Source: Nocardioides sp. Root140 (GTDB lineage: Bacteria; Actinomycetota; Actinomycetes; Propionibacteriales; Nocardioidaceae). From it: a stretch of 64,000 bases of DNA. Of this stretch, positions 29,858-39,228 are shown in pieces. Under the pieces are notes generated by a model. The model made no database searches. It had not been told where the DNA came from and saw only the letters and a list, made by a program, of their open reading frames with translations. The first letter of the stretch is position 1. Each line of letters opens with the position of its first letter. Location: assembly GCF_001426745.1 (NCBI RefSeq), contig NZ_LMFI01000001.1, positions 1,252,022 to 1,316,021 of the forward strand. Reading direction: 5' to 3'. The position numbers and the translations under genes were made by a program.

Positions 29858-31012
29858 ATGCAGAGCCTCACCACGCCCGTCACCGCCGACCTGATCCGCG
29901 GAGCCCTCGACATCGAGACGACCGAACGCGGCGTACTCCCCCACCGGCTGCCGCCGAAGGCACGTGCTCAGGTCAACGACGAGCAGCTGAGGATGGCCGA
30001 GGCTCAGCCCTCGGGCTGCCGCATCGCGTTCCGCACCTCAGCCTCCTGGATCGAGCTGGACTCCGTGCCGACCAAGCGCGTGTACGTCGGAGCGCCGCCG
30101 CGTCCCGACGGCGTCTACGAGCTGGCGGTCGACGGTGACGTGATCGGTCAAGGAAGCGTCACGGGCGGCAACACGATCACCATCGACATGACCGCCGGCA
30201 CCTTCTCCCACGACGTCGGGGACCCCGGCACCGTGCGCTTCGACGGTCTGCCGGACAGCGACAAGGACGTCGAGATCTGGCTGCCTCACAACGAGACCGC
30301 CGAGCTGGTCGTCCTGCGCAGTGATGCGCCACTCGAGGCCGCCGCGCCCTCGGATCGTCCGGTCTGGCTGCACCACGGCAGCTCGATCAGCCACGGCACA
30401 GACTCACCCAACCCGACCGGCACCTGGCCGGCCATCGCCGCACGCCGGGCCGGGGTCGAGCTGGTCAACCTCGGGTTCGGCGGCGGCGCCGTGCTGGACC
30501 CGTTCACGGCGCGGGCGATGCGCGACACCGCGGCCGACCTGGTGACGGTGAAGATCGGGATCAACGTGATCAACCTCGACGCGATGCGCCTGCGCGCCTT
30601 CGCCCCGGCGGTGCATGGCTTCCTGGACACGATCCGCGAGGGCCACCCGACGACTCCGCTGGTCGTGATCTCGTCGGTGCTCTGCCCGATCCACGAGGAG
30701 ACGCCCGGCCCGAGCGGTCCGGACATGGAGGCGCTCGGTCGGGGTGAGATGCGCTTCGTGGCCACCGGCAACCCGGCCGAGGTGCCGGCGGGCAAGCTGA
30801 CGCTGCGCGTGATCCGCGACGAGCTGGCCCGCATCGTCGCCGACCGGTCGGCCCACGACCCGCACCTCCACCACGTCGACGGCACCGAGCTCTACGGCGT
30901 GGTCGACGCCGCCGACCTGCCCTTGCCGGACGGGCTGCACCCCGACGCCGCCACTCACGAGTTGATCGGTGAGCGGTTCGTCGAGCTGGTGCTGGGTCCG
31001 CGTCTGGGCTGA
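29858..31012 (+). CDS. SGNH/GDSL-type hydrolase with N-terminal beta domain
   Basis: A 384-residue protein. Residues about 1-165 form a beta-rich accessory domain (ASWIELDSVPTKRVYVGAPP...NTITIDMTAGTFSHDVG). Residues about 170-384 form an SGNH hydrolase: block I is WLHHGSSISHGTD, where GSSIS replaces GDSxS but keeps the nucleophile serine; block III may be in VTVKIGINVIN (GxNxxN); block V is DGLHPDAATHELIG with the Asp-His. The two-domain layout resembles the SsfX3-type and actinobacterial acyl-ester hydrolases. The ATG at 29858 is chosen; one at 29804 is possible. The substrate is not known. Confidence 0.83.
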   Translation: MQSLTTPVTADLIRGALDIETTERGVLPHRLPPKARAQVNDEQLRMAEAQPSGCRIAFRTSASWIELDSVPTKRVYVGAPPRPDGVYELAVDGDVIGQGSVTGGNTITIDMTAGTFSHDVGDPGTVRFDGLPDSDKDVEIWLPHNETAELVVLRSDAPLEAAAPSDRPVWLHHGSSISHGTDSPNPTGTWPAIAARRAGVELVNLGFGGGAVLDPFTARAMRDTAADLVTVKIGINVINLDAMRLRAFAPAVHGFLDTIREGHPTTPLVVISSVLCPIHEETPGPSGPDMEALGRGEMRFVATGNPAEVPAGKLTLRVIRDELARIVADRSAHDPHLHHVDGTELYGVVDAADLPLPDGLHPDAATHELIGERFVELVLGPRLG

Positions 31013-31020
31013 CCTGCGGC

Positions 31021-31665
31021 CTATCGCCTGCGCGCCACGAGGTGTGCGTGCGGGGTCTTCTCGTCCTCGAGCCGGGCCCGCACCAGCGACGCCACCACGT
31101 CGAATCCCCTGTCCTGCAACAGGATTGCGAACCTCTCGGGGTCGATGCGGTGGAAGTCGAGCTCGATCGCGTGACCGCCCAGCTCGTCGATCCGGCGTAC
31201 GCCGTCACCCATCTGGAAGGCCACGGCGAGGTGCCCACCCGGGCGGAGCACGCGGTGGAACTCGTCGAGGGCGTCGGGCAACCGTTCCGGCGGGAGATGG
31301 ATCAGCGAATACCAGGTCACCACGCCGGCCAGCGCCCCGTCGGCGTACGGCAGCTCGAGCATCGAGCCCACGGAGAACGACAGGTGGGGCTGGTCCGCGC
31401 GCGCGATCCCCACCATCTCCGGCGACAGGTCGAGACCCGAGATCGAGAGGCCCCGGTCGTGCAGGAAGGCCGTGGTCTCGCCCGGTCCGCTGCCGACCTC
31501 CAGCACCTCTCCCCCACCGTCGGCCAGCACCAGCTCGGCGTAGGCGGTCAGCATCGCGCGGAAGAACGGTAGTTCTTCGATCTCGCCGGCGAAGGTGGCG
31601 GTGTAGTCGGCCGCGATCGTGTCGTAGCCGTGGCGGGTACGTCGGAGAAAGTCTGGCTCAGTCAT
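31021..31665 (-). CDS. Class I SAM-dependent methyltransferase
   Basis: A 214-residue methyltransferase. Motif I is VLEVGSGPGETTAFLHDRG (SAM-binding glycines), the acidic residue after strand 2 is in ISGLDLSPEMV, and SVGSMLELPYADGALAGVVTWYSLIHLPPERL includes motifs II and III. The substrate (small molecule, lipid or quinone) is not evident. The start ATG at 31665 matches family length; an upstream in-frame extension to 31821 is unsupported. It is divergent from rlmC, separated by 65 bases. Confidence 0.9.
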   Translation of the reverse strand: MTEPDFLRRTRHGYDTIAADYTATFAGEIEELPFFRAMLTAYAELVLADGGGEVLEVGSGPGETTAFLHDRGLSISGLDLSPEMVGIARADQPHLSFSVGSMLELPYADGALAGVVTWYSLIHLPPERLPDALDEFHRVLRPGGHLAVAFQMGDGVRRIDELGGHAIELDFHRIDPERFAILLQDRGFDVVASLVRARLEDEKTPHAHLVARRR

Positions 31666-31730
31666 CGGCGACAGGCTAACCGGGTGAGGAGCCGACACAC
31701 GGGGGCCACGCGGGGCCGTAGGGTTGCGGC

Positions 31731-32849
31731 GTGCAATGTGGCTACTTCGACGCGGGTGTGTGCCGCTCGTGCACGCACATGGGCGTCGACCACGCCGAGC
31801 AAGTCGCACGCAAACAGGCAACCGTGTCCGACGCGCTCGGCCCGCGCCTCTCGTGGACCGAACCGGTGACCGGCGCCGAGTCGGCCTTCCGGAACAAGGC
31901 GAAGCTGGTCGTCGGCGGACGCCGTGGCGAGCCGACGCTCGGCATCCTCGACGGTGGTCAGCGCGGCGTCGACCTGACCGGCTGCGGGCTCTACGAACCG
32001 GGTCTGGCCGACGTCGTGCACCGACTCCCGGCAGTCGTCGCCGACCTCGGCCTCACGCCGTACGACGTGCCGGGGCGCACCGGTGAGCTCAAGCACCTGC
32101 TGGTCACCCACTCCCCCGACGGCGAGGTGATGCTGCGGTTCGTGCTCCGCTCCCCCGGCCAGCTCCGGCGGATACGCGAGGGACTGGACGTCATTCGCGA
32201 GCGGGTGCCGGAGACCCGCGTCGTGAGCGTCAACCTGCAGCCCGAGCACAAGGCCGTGCTCGAGGGCCCGGACGAGGAGGTCCTGACCGACCTCGACACC
32301 CTGCCGATGCGGGTCAACGACGTCACCCTGCACCTGCGACCACGCAGCTTCTTCCAGACCAACACGTTCATCGCCGAGGCTCTCTACGCCCGGGCCCGTG
32401 CGTGGATCAGCGAGCTGCGACCGAGCACGGTGCTCGACCTCTACTGCGGTGTCGGCGGGTTCGGCCTGCACGCACTGGGACACGGCGCCCACCACGTGAT
32501 CGGAGTCGAGTCGTCGGCCGACGCCATCCTGAGCGCGCGGCGCAGCGCAACCGAGCTCCCCGAGGGGCTGACCAGCGAATGGCACGCCGGCGACGCCACG
32601 CAACACCTCATGGACGCCACCCCCGACCTCGTCGTCGTCAACCCGCCCCGACGCGGCATCGGGCCCGAGCTCTGTGGGCGGCTGGAGACCGGCGGACCGG
32701 CCCACCTCATCTACTCCAGCTGCAACGTCACCACACTGGCCCGCGACCTGGCCGCCCTGCCGTCGTACGACGTCCGCACCGCGGGCCTGTTCGACATGTT
32801 CCCCCAGACCGGGCACCACGAGGTCATGGTGCTGCTGGCCCGCCGGTAG
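31731..32849 (+). CDS. rlmC: 23S rRNA (uracil(747)-C5)-methyltransferase RlmC-type
   Basis: A 372-residue TrmA/RlmCD-family RNA m5U methyltransferase. The N-terminus MQCGYFDAGVCRSCTHMG carries the Fe-S cluster cysteines (CxxxxxxxCxxC, with a fourth in CGLYEP near 84), the SAM motif is VLDLYCGVGGFGLHAL, and the catalytic region NPPRRGIGPELC followed by LIYSSCNVTTLARDL with the nucleophilic Cys. The organisation matches RlmC more closely than RlmD, which has an N-terminal TRAM domain absent here. The methylated position in actinobacterial rRNA is inferred from E. coli. Confidence 0.93.
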   Translation: MQCGYFDAGVCRSCTHMGVDHAEQVARKQATVSDALGPRLSWTEPVTGAESAFRNKAKLVVGGRRGEPTLGILDGGQRGVDLTGCGLYEPGLADVVHRLPAVVADLGLTPYDVPGRTGELKHLLVTHSPDGEVMLRFVLRSPGQLRRIREGLDVIRERVPETRVVSVNLQPEHKAVLEGPDEEVLTDLDTLPMRVNDVTLHLRPRSFFQTNTFIAEALYARARAWISELRPSTVLDLYCGVGGFGLHALGHGAHHVIGVESSADAILSARRSATELPEGLTSEWHAGDATQHLMDATPDLVVVNPPRRGIGPELCGRLETGGPAHLIYSSCNVTTLARDLAALPSYDVRTAGLFDMFPQTGHHEVMVLLARR

Positions 32850-32859
32850 CGTCATCGGC

Positions 32860-33537
32860 ATGACCATCGTTGAGGACCTCGCCCCGACCGGCACCCTGCG
32901 TGCCTCGATCAACCTGGGCAATCCCGTGCTGGCGCAGGGCACCGCCGCGGAGCCGCGCGGCGTGACCGTCGACATCGCCCGCGAGATCGCGCGACGCCTC
33001 GAGGTCCCGGTCGAGTTCCTCTGCTTCGATGCAGCCCGCAAGTCGTTCGAGGCAATGGCCACGGGTGCCGCCGACCTGTGCTTCCTGGCCATCGACCCGG
33101 CCCGGGCCACGGAAGTCGCGTTCACGGAGCCCTATGTCGTGATCGAGGGCGTCTTCGCCGTGCCGCGCGACTCCCCGCTGCACGCCCTGGACGAGATCGA
33201 TCAACCCGGCGTGCGGGTGGGCGTCAAGCAGGGCTCGGCGTACGACCTGCACCTGAGCCGCTCGCTGCAGCGGGCGGAGATCGTGCGCGGGGCCGAGGGC
33301 GTCGACGTCTTCCGCAGCGAGGACCTCGAGGTCGCCGCCGGCATCCGCCAGCCCCTCACGGCGTACGTCGAGGAGCACGACGACCTGCGGCTCATCGACG
33401 AGCCGTTCATGCAGATCCGCCAGGCGGTCGGCACCACGGTGAGCCGGCAGCCGACCACCGTCGCCTTCCTGCGCGAGGTCGTCGACGAGCTCGTCGAGTC
33501 CGGCTTCATCGCCGCGTCGCTGGAGACCTCCGCCTGA
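32860..33537 (+). CDS. Substrate-binding-protein-like domain without signal peptide
   Basis: A 225-residue bilobal periplasmic-binding fold (SBP_bac_3, amino-acid ABC transporter type): GTLRASINLGNPVLAQG...GVTVDIAREIARRLEVPVEFLCFDAARKSFEAMATGAADLCFLAIDPARATEVAFTEPYVVIEGVFAVPRDSP. There is no signal peptide or lipobox, so it should stay in the cytoplasm, unlike transport receptors. No ABC subunits are next to it. It may be a ligand-binding sensor or an enzyme such as a cyclohexadienyl-dehydratase-like domain; no catalytic motif can be confirmed. Its end overlaps the convergent sortase gene by 32 bases. Confidence 0.84.
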   Translation: MTIVEDLAPTGTLRASINLGNPVLAQGTAAEPRGVTVDIAREIARRLEVPVEFLCFDAARKSFEAMATGAADLCFLAIDPARATEVAFTEPYVVIEGVFAVPRDSPLHALDEIDQPGVRVGVKQGSAYDLHLSRSLQRAEIVRGAEGVDVFRSEDLEVAAGIRQPLTAYVEEHDDLRLIDEPFMQIRQAVGTTVSRQPTTVAFLREVVDELVESGFIAASLETSA

Positions 33538-34231
33538 CGGGTCCCGAGGCGACCAGCACGCCGACCTTGTCGATGCGGTGCTCGGGGTTGTGGAACTCGT
33601 CGGACCAGTAGTTGCCGGCCGTGTGGTCCTCCTGCGTCGCGCAGGTCGAGAGCGTGACCATCGCCCTCGTCGGGACGGCCCCGGGCCGGCCGGGAACAGC
33701 GGCCTCCTGGCGAGCCCGCGACCGGTCGGAGCGGAACGAGGTCGACCGGGTCAGCCTGATCTCGTAGACGTAGCGCACCCCTGCCGCCTCCACCACGACC
33801 CGGTCACCTCGTCGCAGCTCCGGAAGCCGGGCGAAAGCCCGCGTGCTCGACGTGCGGTGAGCGGTGACCAGGTAGTTGCCGACCCCGCCCGGACCCGTGC
33901 CGCCGCGTGGCCCGTGAGGACTGGCGCCGAGGCCGCGGTCCTGGAGGCGGGTGCCCGGTGCGTCGTCCGGGCGTCCCCGGTAGGGCTCCACGACCAGTCC
34001 GGCCAGCCCGATTCTCGGGATCCGCACCGTCGCGCGTCGCGGCATGCCGTCCGACGGCTGCGGACCACGATGCTCCAGGACCACCCGGGGACCCGTCGAG
34101 CGAGGGCTGTCGGCACGCGTCGACGGGGCGCTGGCCGGCGACGACCCGTCGCACGCGCTCGCCACGAGCAACAGGCCCACGACCGCCATCGGCCACGTCG
34201 ACGCCACGCCGTCGAGCCTAGGCCGTGACAC
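33506..34231 (-). CDS. Class E/F-type sortase
   Basis: A 241-residue membrane- or lipid-anchored sortase. The catalytic set is His125 in LVTAHRTSSTRAF, Cys197 in VTLSTCATQ and Arg219 in NPEHRIDKVGV. The N-terminus has a short hydrophobic stretch with LVASAC that could be a lipobox (Cys27), which would be unusual for a sortase; alternatively it is an uncleaved signal anchor. Class E/F sortases of Actinobacteria attach surface proteins at LAxTG-like signals. No sorting-signal substrate gene is adjacent. Confidence 0.9.
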   Translation of the reverse strand: MSRPRLDGVASTWPMAVVGLLLVASACDGSSPASAPSTRADSPRSTGPRVVLEHRGPQPSDGMPRRATVRIPRIGLAGLVVEPYRGRPDDAPGTRLQDRGLGASPHGPRGGTGPGGVGNYLVTAHRTSSTRAFARLPELRRGDRVVVEAAGVRYVYEIRLTRSTSFRSDRSRARQEAAVPGRPGAVPTRAMVTLSTCATQEDHTAGNYWSDEFHNPEHRIDKVGVLVASGPVRRRSPATRR

Positions 34232-34318
34232 GGCCTACGTCCGGGTGTGGTGGCACCCAGCCCGAACTGAGTACCCGCACGGATGTCCCGAAGCGGTCCG
34301 GGCACGAGAGTTGAAGGC

Positions 34319-35077
34319 ATGAACCCGATGACTGCCTCGACCTTCGTGACCTTCGGTCCCAGCCACCTGCTGATGCTCGCGCTGTTCGCCGCCGGCATCT
34401 GGCCGGTGGTCCTGCTCGGTCGCGCCCAGCGCGGTGCCGCGGACCCACGGCGGGTCAGCCGCTGGTTCGCCTTCGCGATCATGGGCTTCACGATCCCGAT
34501 GCAGCTGGTCGACTTCATGCCGTCGCAGTTCTCCTTCAACACCACGCTCCCCCTGCAGCTGTGCGACTTCGCCTGGATCGCCGCGGTGCTCGCCCTGCTG
34601 ACCCACCACAGGTTCTTCGTCGCCATGACCTACTTCTGGGGGCTGGTGCTGACCACCCAGGGGCTGCTGACGCCGTGGCTCACCGCCGACTTCCCCAACC
34701 CGAAGTACATCGGCTTCTGGGGCATGCACATGCTCATCGTGTGGGCCGCGATCTACCTGGTGTGGGGCCTCGGTCTCAGACCCGCCTGGCACGACTACGC
34801 CACCACCGTGGCCACCACGCTGACCTGGGCGGTCTCGGTGTTCACCTTCAACGCGATCACCGGCACCAACTACGGGTTCCTGAACCACAAGCCCAGCAGC
34901 GGCTCGGTCCTGGACTACCTCGGCCCGTGGCCGTCGTACGTCGTGATCGAGGTCGTGATCGTGGCCACGGTGTGGGCGCTGATGACGTGGCCGTGGGTGG
35001 TCGCGCACCGCCGGCAGAACCTGCCGGGGCACACGACCACCTCACCGGTGACCGGCGCGACTAGCGGCGCAGAGTGA
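34319..35077 (+). CDS. TIGR02206 family (YwaF-like) integral membrane protein
   Basis: A 252-residue protein with about seven hydrophobic segments. The signature FGPSHLLMLALFAAGIW, LPLQLCDFAWIAAVLALLTHHRFFVAMTYFWGLVLTTQGLLTP and NYGFLNHKP...SVLDYLGPWPSYV fits the YwaF/TIGR02206 family, whose function is unknown. The start ATG is at 34319 (MNPMTAST). It overlaps the convergent peptidase gene by 17 bases. Confidence 0.8.
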   Translation: MNPMTASTFVTFGPSHLLMLALFAAGIWPVVLLGRAQRGAADPRRVSRWFAFAIMGFTIPMQLVDFMPSQFSFNTTLPLQLCDFAWIAAVLALLTHHRFFVAMTYFWGLVLTTQGLLTPWLTADFPNPKYIGFWGMHMLIVWAAIYLVWGLGLRPAWHDYATTVATTLTWAVSVFTFNAITGTNYGFLNHKPSSGSVLDYLGPWPSYVVIEVVIVATVWALMTWPWVVAHRRQNLPGHTTTSPVTGATSGAE

Positions 35078-38000
35078 TCGGCACGACTCGGGTCGGCCGC
35101 GCACCGCCGTTGCCACGCAGGACCAGGTTCACCTGCTTGACTCCCTTCGGTACCGCGGCCCAGTTGATGCGCACCGGGATGCTCACCGTCTTGTTCACGC
35201 CCACGGCACCCGTGTCCGTCGGCACCGAGACCCACCGGGGCTGCCGGGTGATCGGGTCGCTCGTCCTCACGGTCACGATCGTCCCGCTGGCGAAGAACAT
35301 CGCGACCAGGTCACCGTGCTCGTCGAGGTCGAGGGACGTGCTCGGCATCCCGGGCGTCGAGTACGACGGCACGTTCACCGTTGCCTGCTCCGCGCAGGTG
35401 GCCGGGTCGACCTGTCGGAACTTCGACATGTTGCGTTTCAGCGGAATACCCGTGATGTCCTGGGTGTGGGTCCAGAGTGCCTGAGAGTCAGGGTTCCAAC
35501 CCAGGCCCTGCCCCTGACGGGCATAGGTGCACCTGCCCAGCACGTCACCAGTGTTGGGGTGCTCCAGCCCGGCGATCGTGCGCACCTGGTGCTGCCAGCC
35601 GCCCGAACGTGCCCCGGCGATCACGAAGAACCGGTCCCGCTCCGCGTCGTACGCCAGGCCCTGGACGGAAAGTGCACTTCGGAGGCCGGTCTCGACCACG
35701 GCGATGTCATGAGCGCTGACCCGGTCAGGATCCACACAGGCGATGTCGTTGGTGAAGTTGTAGAAGGTCATGCACAACATGCCGCGGGACGGCACCCAGG
35801 CGAGGTCCGCGGGAGTCAGGGTCAGGTCGTCGGTCACACCCAGCGCCTCGGCGACCGGGGCCAGCGGGATCGTCCTCCCGGTGGGACTGCCGGTCGAGGT
35901 GACCTCGACGGCCCTGTGCGCCAGCACGTCACCGACCCAGTACTGCCCGTCGACCTCCTCGACGGCGATCGCTGCCTTGCCGTAGTCCGTCCTGCCCACC
36001 TCGGTGCCCGGCTTGGGTCCCGACGTCGCCGGGAGGGCCAGAGAGGCCCGCCAGCGCAGGGCTGCACTGCCGGTGTTCTTGAGGCTCACCCTGACGGCCG
36101 CGCCTCGCTTCGCGGTCACCGACGTCGGGAGCGTCATCCTCCCCCCGGACAACGGCGTCCGGAGCATGATCGTCTGTCGGTCCCTGGTCACCCTCACCGA
36201 GGCCCTCTGCGCTGCATAGCCGGGGCGCTTGAGGACCGAGACGGTGTAGTTCCGGCCGGCCATCAGCTGGAACCGGTAGCGACCGGCCGCGTTGGTGAAG
36301 GCGCGCTGGGTGAGCCACCCGTTGGCGTCGACGAGGTCGACGCTTGCATTCGCGACGGCGGCGCCGGTGCGCTTGTCGGTCACCAGGCCGCTGACGAAGC
36401 CGTTCGCGGGCAGGCTGAACCTGATCTGCCGGTCACTGCCGAGGATCGGCTCGTTCACCGAGTAGAGGAACTGGGTCCTCAGGCCGGCGCGACCGTCGGG
36501 ACTGTGGTCCTGCATCGAGACCTCGGTCTGCTGGCCCCGCTCGAGCAGGTTCGCCGGGTCGATGCCGTCGTAGGCGAAGACGATGTCGCCGTCCTCGTGC
36601 AACGTGACCTCGTAGCTCATCCGGGTGTCGGGGCTGTTGAGCACCGTGAAGTCGCGGAACTCGATCGTGAACGCGCGGTTCGGCGCCGTGCCCGTGGTGC
36701 GGGTCAGCAGCTTGGCGGAGCCGTCGTCGGAGGCGATCGGTCCCAAGCTCGGCACGATCCCGCGGATGAGGGTGTCGATGCCGTACTCGGCGTACGGATA
36801 CGTGGCGCTGTTGTAAGGAGAGGTCCAGAACCCGACTTGGGCGAGGCTGGTGGGACTGGCGTAGATGGTGGAGTAGTCCTTGCCGAAATAGGAGAACCTG
36901 AACGGCAGACGGACCGCCGTCGTGTCATAGACGTCAGGCTTCTCGATCTCCGTGGTGCCCTTGATCCACTTCGTGGGCTCCAACAGGCAGGAGTAGCCGT
37001 ACGGTCCCCCGTTCCAGCCGGCCGGGCTCGCCGGCTCGTCGGTCCGGCGACGCAGCTCGACCGGTGCGATCGCCGCGTCGCCGGTGATCTCGAGGCTGCG
37101 GTAGACCGGCGTGGCACAGGCTCCGCCGTCGTCGATGCGGACGGTGTAGTTCCGAGGTCCCGGCACTCCCTTGATCGCGAAGTGCCCCGAGGCGTCGGCG
37201 GTGGCCGAGTAGCGCGATCCGATCACGCTCGCCGTGCCGGCGATCGGCTTCCCGGTCGTCCTGTCAGTGATGACACCGCTGACCGTGAAGCCCTCGGCGG
37301 CAGCCAGGGAGACGTTCGTGGTCGTGCTCTGGCCGGAGGTCACCTCGATGGTGACCTTCCCCGGTGCGAACCCGAAAGCCGTGACGGTCGCCTGGTAGGT
37401 GCCGATCGGGAGCTCGGCGACTCCGTAGGCGCCGTCGCTGCCGGTGCGAGTCGAACGTTGGCCCGCACCGCCGGTCAGGGTGACCGCGGCGCCCTCGACG
37501 GGCTCGCCGCCGTCGTCGGTGACCGTTCCGTCGATCGCGCCCGACTCACCGGAGTCGACCGCCTCCACGAGGGCGAGCGCGTCGAGCCGGCCCTCGCCGT
37601 AGACGTTGTTGTCGGCATCGGTGCCGCCGCACTGGTCGTCGACGGTGTCGATCGCGGTTTCGTCGAGGAGCTGCCGGATCTGTGCCACGTTGCCGATCAG
37701 CTCGGGGTGGGCGGAGAGCAGTAGCGCCACCGAGCCGGAGACGTGGGGGGCCGCCATCGACGTACCGCTCATCGAGGCGTAGCGGCCGCCCGGGTAGCTC
37801 GAGCGCACACTTGCCCCGGGAGCCGCGATGTTCGGCTTGATCTCGCCGTCCTGTCCCGTGCCGCGACTGGAGAAGCTGGCGATGGTCCCGGCTTCGGTGG
37901 TGGCACCGACCGCGTAGTTGAGGGTGCGACTGCCGGGTGAGCTGGCCGTGTTGCAGGCTGGGCCGAGGTTGCCGTTGGACCAGACCCCGAAGATCCCGGA

Positions 38001-39038
38001 GTCGGCCCACGCCTGCTGGATGTCTTCGAGGAACGGGTCCGTGGCCGGGTTCTCGGAACCCCAGGAGTTGTTCACCACGTGCGGCCGTTTCGCGGGGTCG
38101 GGCGCGGTGCCGTCCGTCTTGGTGGGGGCCAGCATCCACTGGGAGGCAGCCAGCAGTGTCTCGTCCGAGGCACAGCAGCCGTTCGCCTCGATCCACTTGG
38201 CCCCGGGGGCTACGCCGACCTGGTTGGCGGCACCGTCGTCGCCGACCATCGTGCCCATGGTGTGCGTGCCGTGCCCGTGTGCGTCCGTGGGGAAGTCGGA
38301 GGCACCCGTGGTGTCGAGCCAGTTGTAGTCGTTGGTGAACGTGCCGTCCCCGTTGCTGCCCCGGTAGTGCTCCACCAGCGCCGGGTGGTCCAGCTCGGTG
38401 CCGGTGTCGATGCTGGCCACGACGATGCCGTCACCGCGGGCGCCGTACTTCTGCCACACCTGATCGGCCTTGATGTCGCGGACACCCCACTCGGGTGCGG
38501 CGTCGTGGGTGCTCATCCGTCCGGTGAGCTCCTGCTTCACCGGCTCCGGCTCCGTGTAGCTGACCGGTGCGAAGATGCGCTCCACGTCGGTGGACCCCGC
38601 AAGGCTCAGGGCCAACGTGTAGTCGCCGCCGTGGACCCGGATGGCATTGGTGATCCAGTACGCCGTGTAGTCCGCACCGGCTGCGTCGAGTGCGGCGATC
38701 GTGTCGGCCTGGGCGGTCTTGGCGGTGCTCCTGAGCCGGTCGACGACCTGTTGACCGCGCCTGGCCCAGTCGCCCGTGGCCGAGGCTGCGCTGGTGTCGG
38801 CGTCGGCGTCGAAGCTGATCCAGAAGTCGCGCGGCTCGGTCGCGTCCGTGTCGAACTTGCGCTGGAGGGCTGGAGCGATCTTGGCTCCCGGGTCGACCGC
38901 GCCGGTGGGCGACGCTGACGGCTGGGCGTTCGTGGGTTGCTGGCCGAGGGTTGTCACTGCCAGGGCGAGCGACAGCGCGACCAGAATGAGGCCGCGGACC
39001 AGGCGATGGCGGGCGCGGGGACGGGAGTGGTGAGGCAT
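35061..39038 (-). CDS. Secreted S8 (subtilisin-like) serine peptidase with C-terminal regulatory domains
   Basis: A 1325-residue secreted subtilase. Signal peptide about 1-39; an inhibitor-like propeptide about 50-165; catalytic domain about 180-490 with Asp211 (VASIDTGTE), His256 (HGHGTHTMG), the oxyanion Asn355 (VWSNGN) and Ser427 (SGTSMAAPH). After it come carboxypeptidase-regulatory-like beta-sandwich domains (SGAIDGTVTDDGGEPVEGAAVTLTGG at about 495-575; GFTVSGVITDRTTGKPIAG at about 580-665; a third FVSGLVTDKRTGAAVANASV at about 875-950), a beta-rich domain around 690-865 and a long beta-propeller-like end. AGGAAG precedes the ATG. It is the likely target of the LAL regulator encoded just upstream. 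Confidence 0.93.
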   Translation of the reverse strand: MPHHSRPRARHRLVRGLILVALSLALAVTTLGQQPTNAQPSASPTGAVDPGAKIAPALQRKFDTDATEPRDFWISFDADADTSAASATGDWARRGQQVVDRLRSTAKTAQADTIAALDAAGADYTAYWITNAIRVHGGDYTLALSLAGSTDVERIFAPVSYTEPEPVKQELTGRMSTHDAAPEWGVRDIKADQVWQKYGARGDGIVVASIDTGTELDHPALVEHYRGSNGDGTFTNDYNWLDTTGASDFPTDAHGHGTHTMGTMVGDDGAANQVGVAPGAKWIEANGCCASDETLLAASQWMLAPTKTDGTAPDPAKRPHVVNNSWGSENPATDPFLEDIQQAWADSGIFGVWSNGNLGPACNTASSPGSRTLNYAVGATTEAGTIASFSSRGTGQDGEIKPNIAAPGASVRSSYPGGRYASMSGTSMAAPHVSGSVALLLSAHPELIGNVAQIRQLLDETAIDTVDDQCGGTDADNNVYGEGRLDALALVEAVDSGESGAIDGTVTDDGGEPVEGAAVTLTGGAGQRSTRTGSDGAYGVAELPIGTYQATVTAFGFAPGKVTIEVTSGQSTTTNVSLAAAEGFTVSGVITDRTTGKPIAGTASVIGSRYSATADASGHFAIKGVPGPRNYTVRIDDGGACATPVYRSLEITGDAAIAPVELRRRTDEPASPAGWNGGPYGYSCLLEPTKWIKGTTEIEKPDVYDTTAVRLPFRFSYFGKDYSTIYASPTSLAQVGFWTSPYNSATYPYAEYGIDTLIRGIVPSLGPIASDDGSAKLLTRTTGTAPNRAFTIEFRDFTVLNSPDTRMSYEVTLHEDGDIVFAYDGIDPANLLERGQQTEVSMQDHSPDGRAGLRTQFLYSVNEPILGSDRQIRFSLPANGFVSGLVTDKRTGAAVANASVDLVDANGWLTQRAFTNAAGRYRFQLMAGRNYTVSVLKRPGYAAQRASVRVTRDRQTIMLRTPLSGGRMTLPTSVTAKRGAAVRVSLKNTGSAALRWRASLALPATSGPKPGTEVGRTDYGKAAIAVEEVDGQYWVGDVLAHRAVEVTSTGSPTGRTIPLAPVAEALGVTDDLTLTPADLAWVPSRGMLCMTFYNFTNDIACVDPDRVSAHDIAVVETGLRSALSVQGLAYDAERDRFFVIAGARSGGWQHQVRTIAGLEHPNTGDVLGRCTYARQGQGLGWNPDSQALWTHTQDITGIPLKRNMSKFRQVDPATCAEQATVNVPSYSTPGMPSTSLDLDEHGDLVAMFFASGTIVTVRTSDPITRQPRWVSVPTDTGAVGVNKTVSIPVRINWAAVPKGVKQVNLVLRGNGGARPTRVVPITLRR

Positions 39039-39071
39039 GACGACTTCCTGTCGATGAGGATGAAGGTGAGC

Positions 39072-39152
39072 TCAGACCGGTTCGTAGTCGTCGTCCGCGG
39101 GTTCGGGGTCGGGCTGACCCGGACGGGGGCGGTTGGCGAGCGGATCGGTCAT
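39072..39152 (-). CDS. Possible 26-residue leader ORF upstream of the S8 peptidase
   Basis: A short reading frame (MTDPLANRPRPGQPDPEPAD and six more residues) lies 33 bases upstream of the peptidase ATG on the same strand. Its proline- and acid-rich composition is not what random GC-rich frames usually give, but there is no good ribosome site and no known family. It could be a leader peptide or chance. Confidence 0.3.
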   Translation of the reverse strand: MTDPLANRPRPGQPDPEPADDDYEPV

Positions 39153-39190
39153 GGTCGACAGTCAAACGCTCGGCGCGACACCGTGGTGAC

Positions 39191-39228
39191 CCTCGACGTA
39201 CCAATGTCGAGCCTCGGCGCACCAAAGT
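39191..39228. repeat. Two imperfect 17-base direct repeats, 21 bases apart
   Basis: CCTCGACGTACCAATGT (39191-39207) and CCTCGGCGCACCAAAGT (39212-39228) agree at 14 of 17 positions with a centre-to-centre distance of 21 bases, two helical turns. They lie in the 205-base space upstream of the S8 peptidase gene and could be a tandem activator site. Confidence 0.42.
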
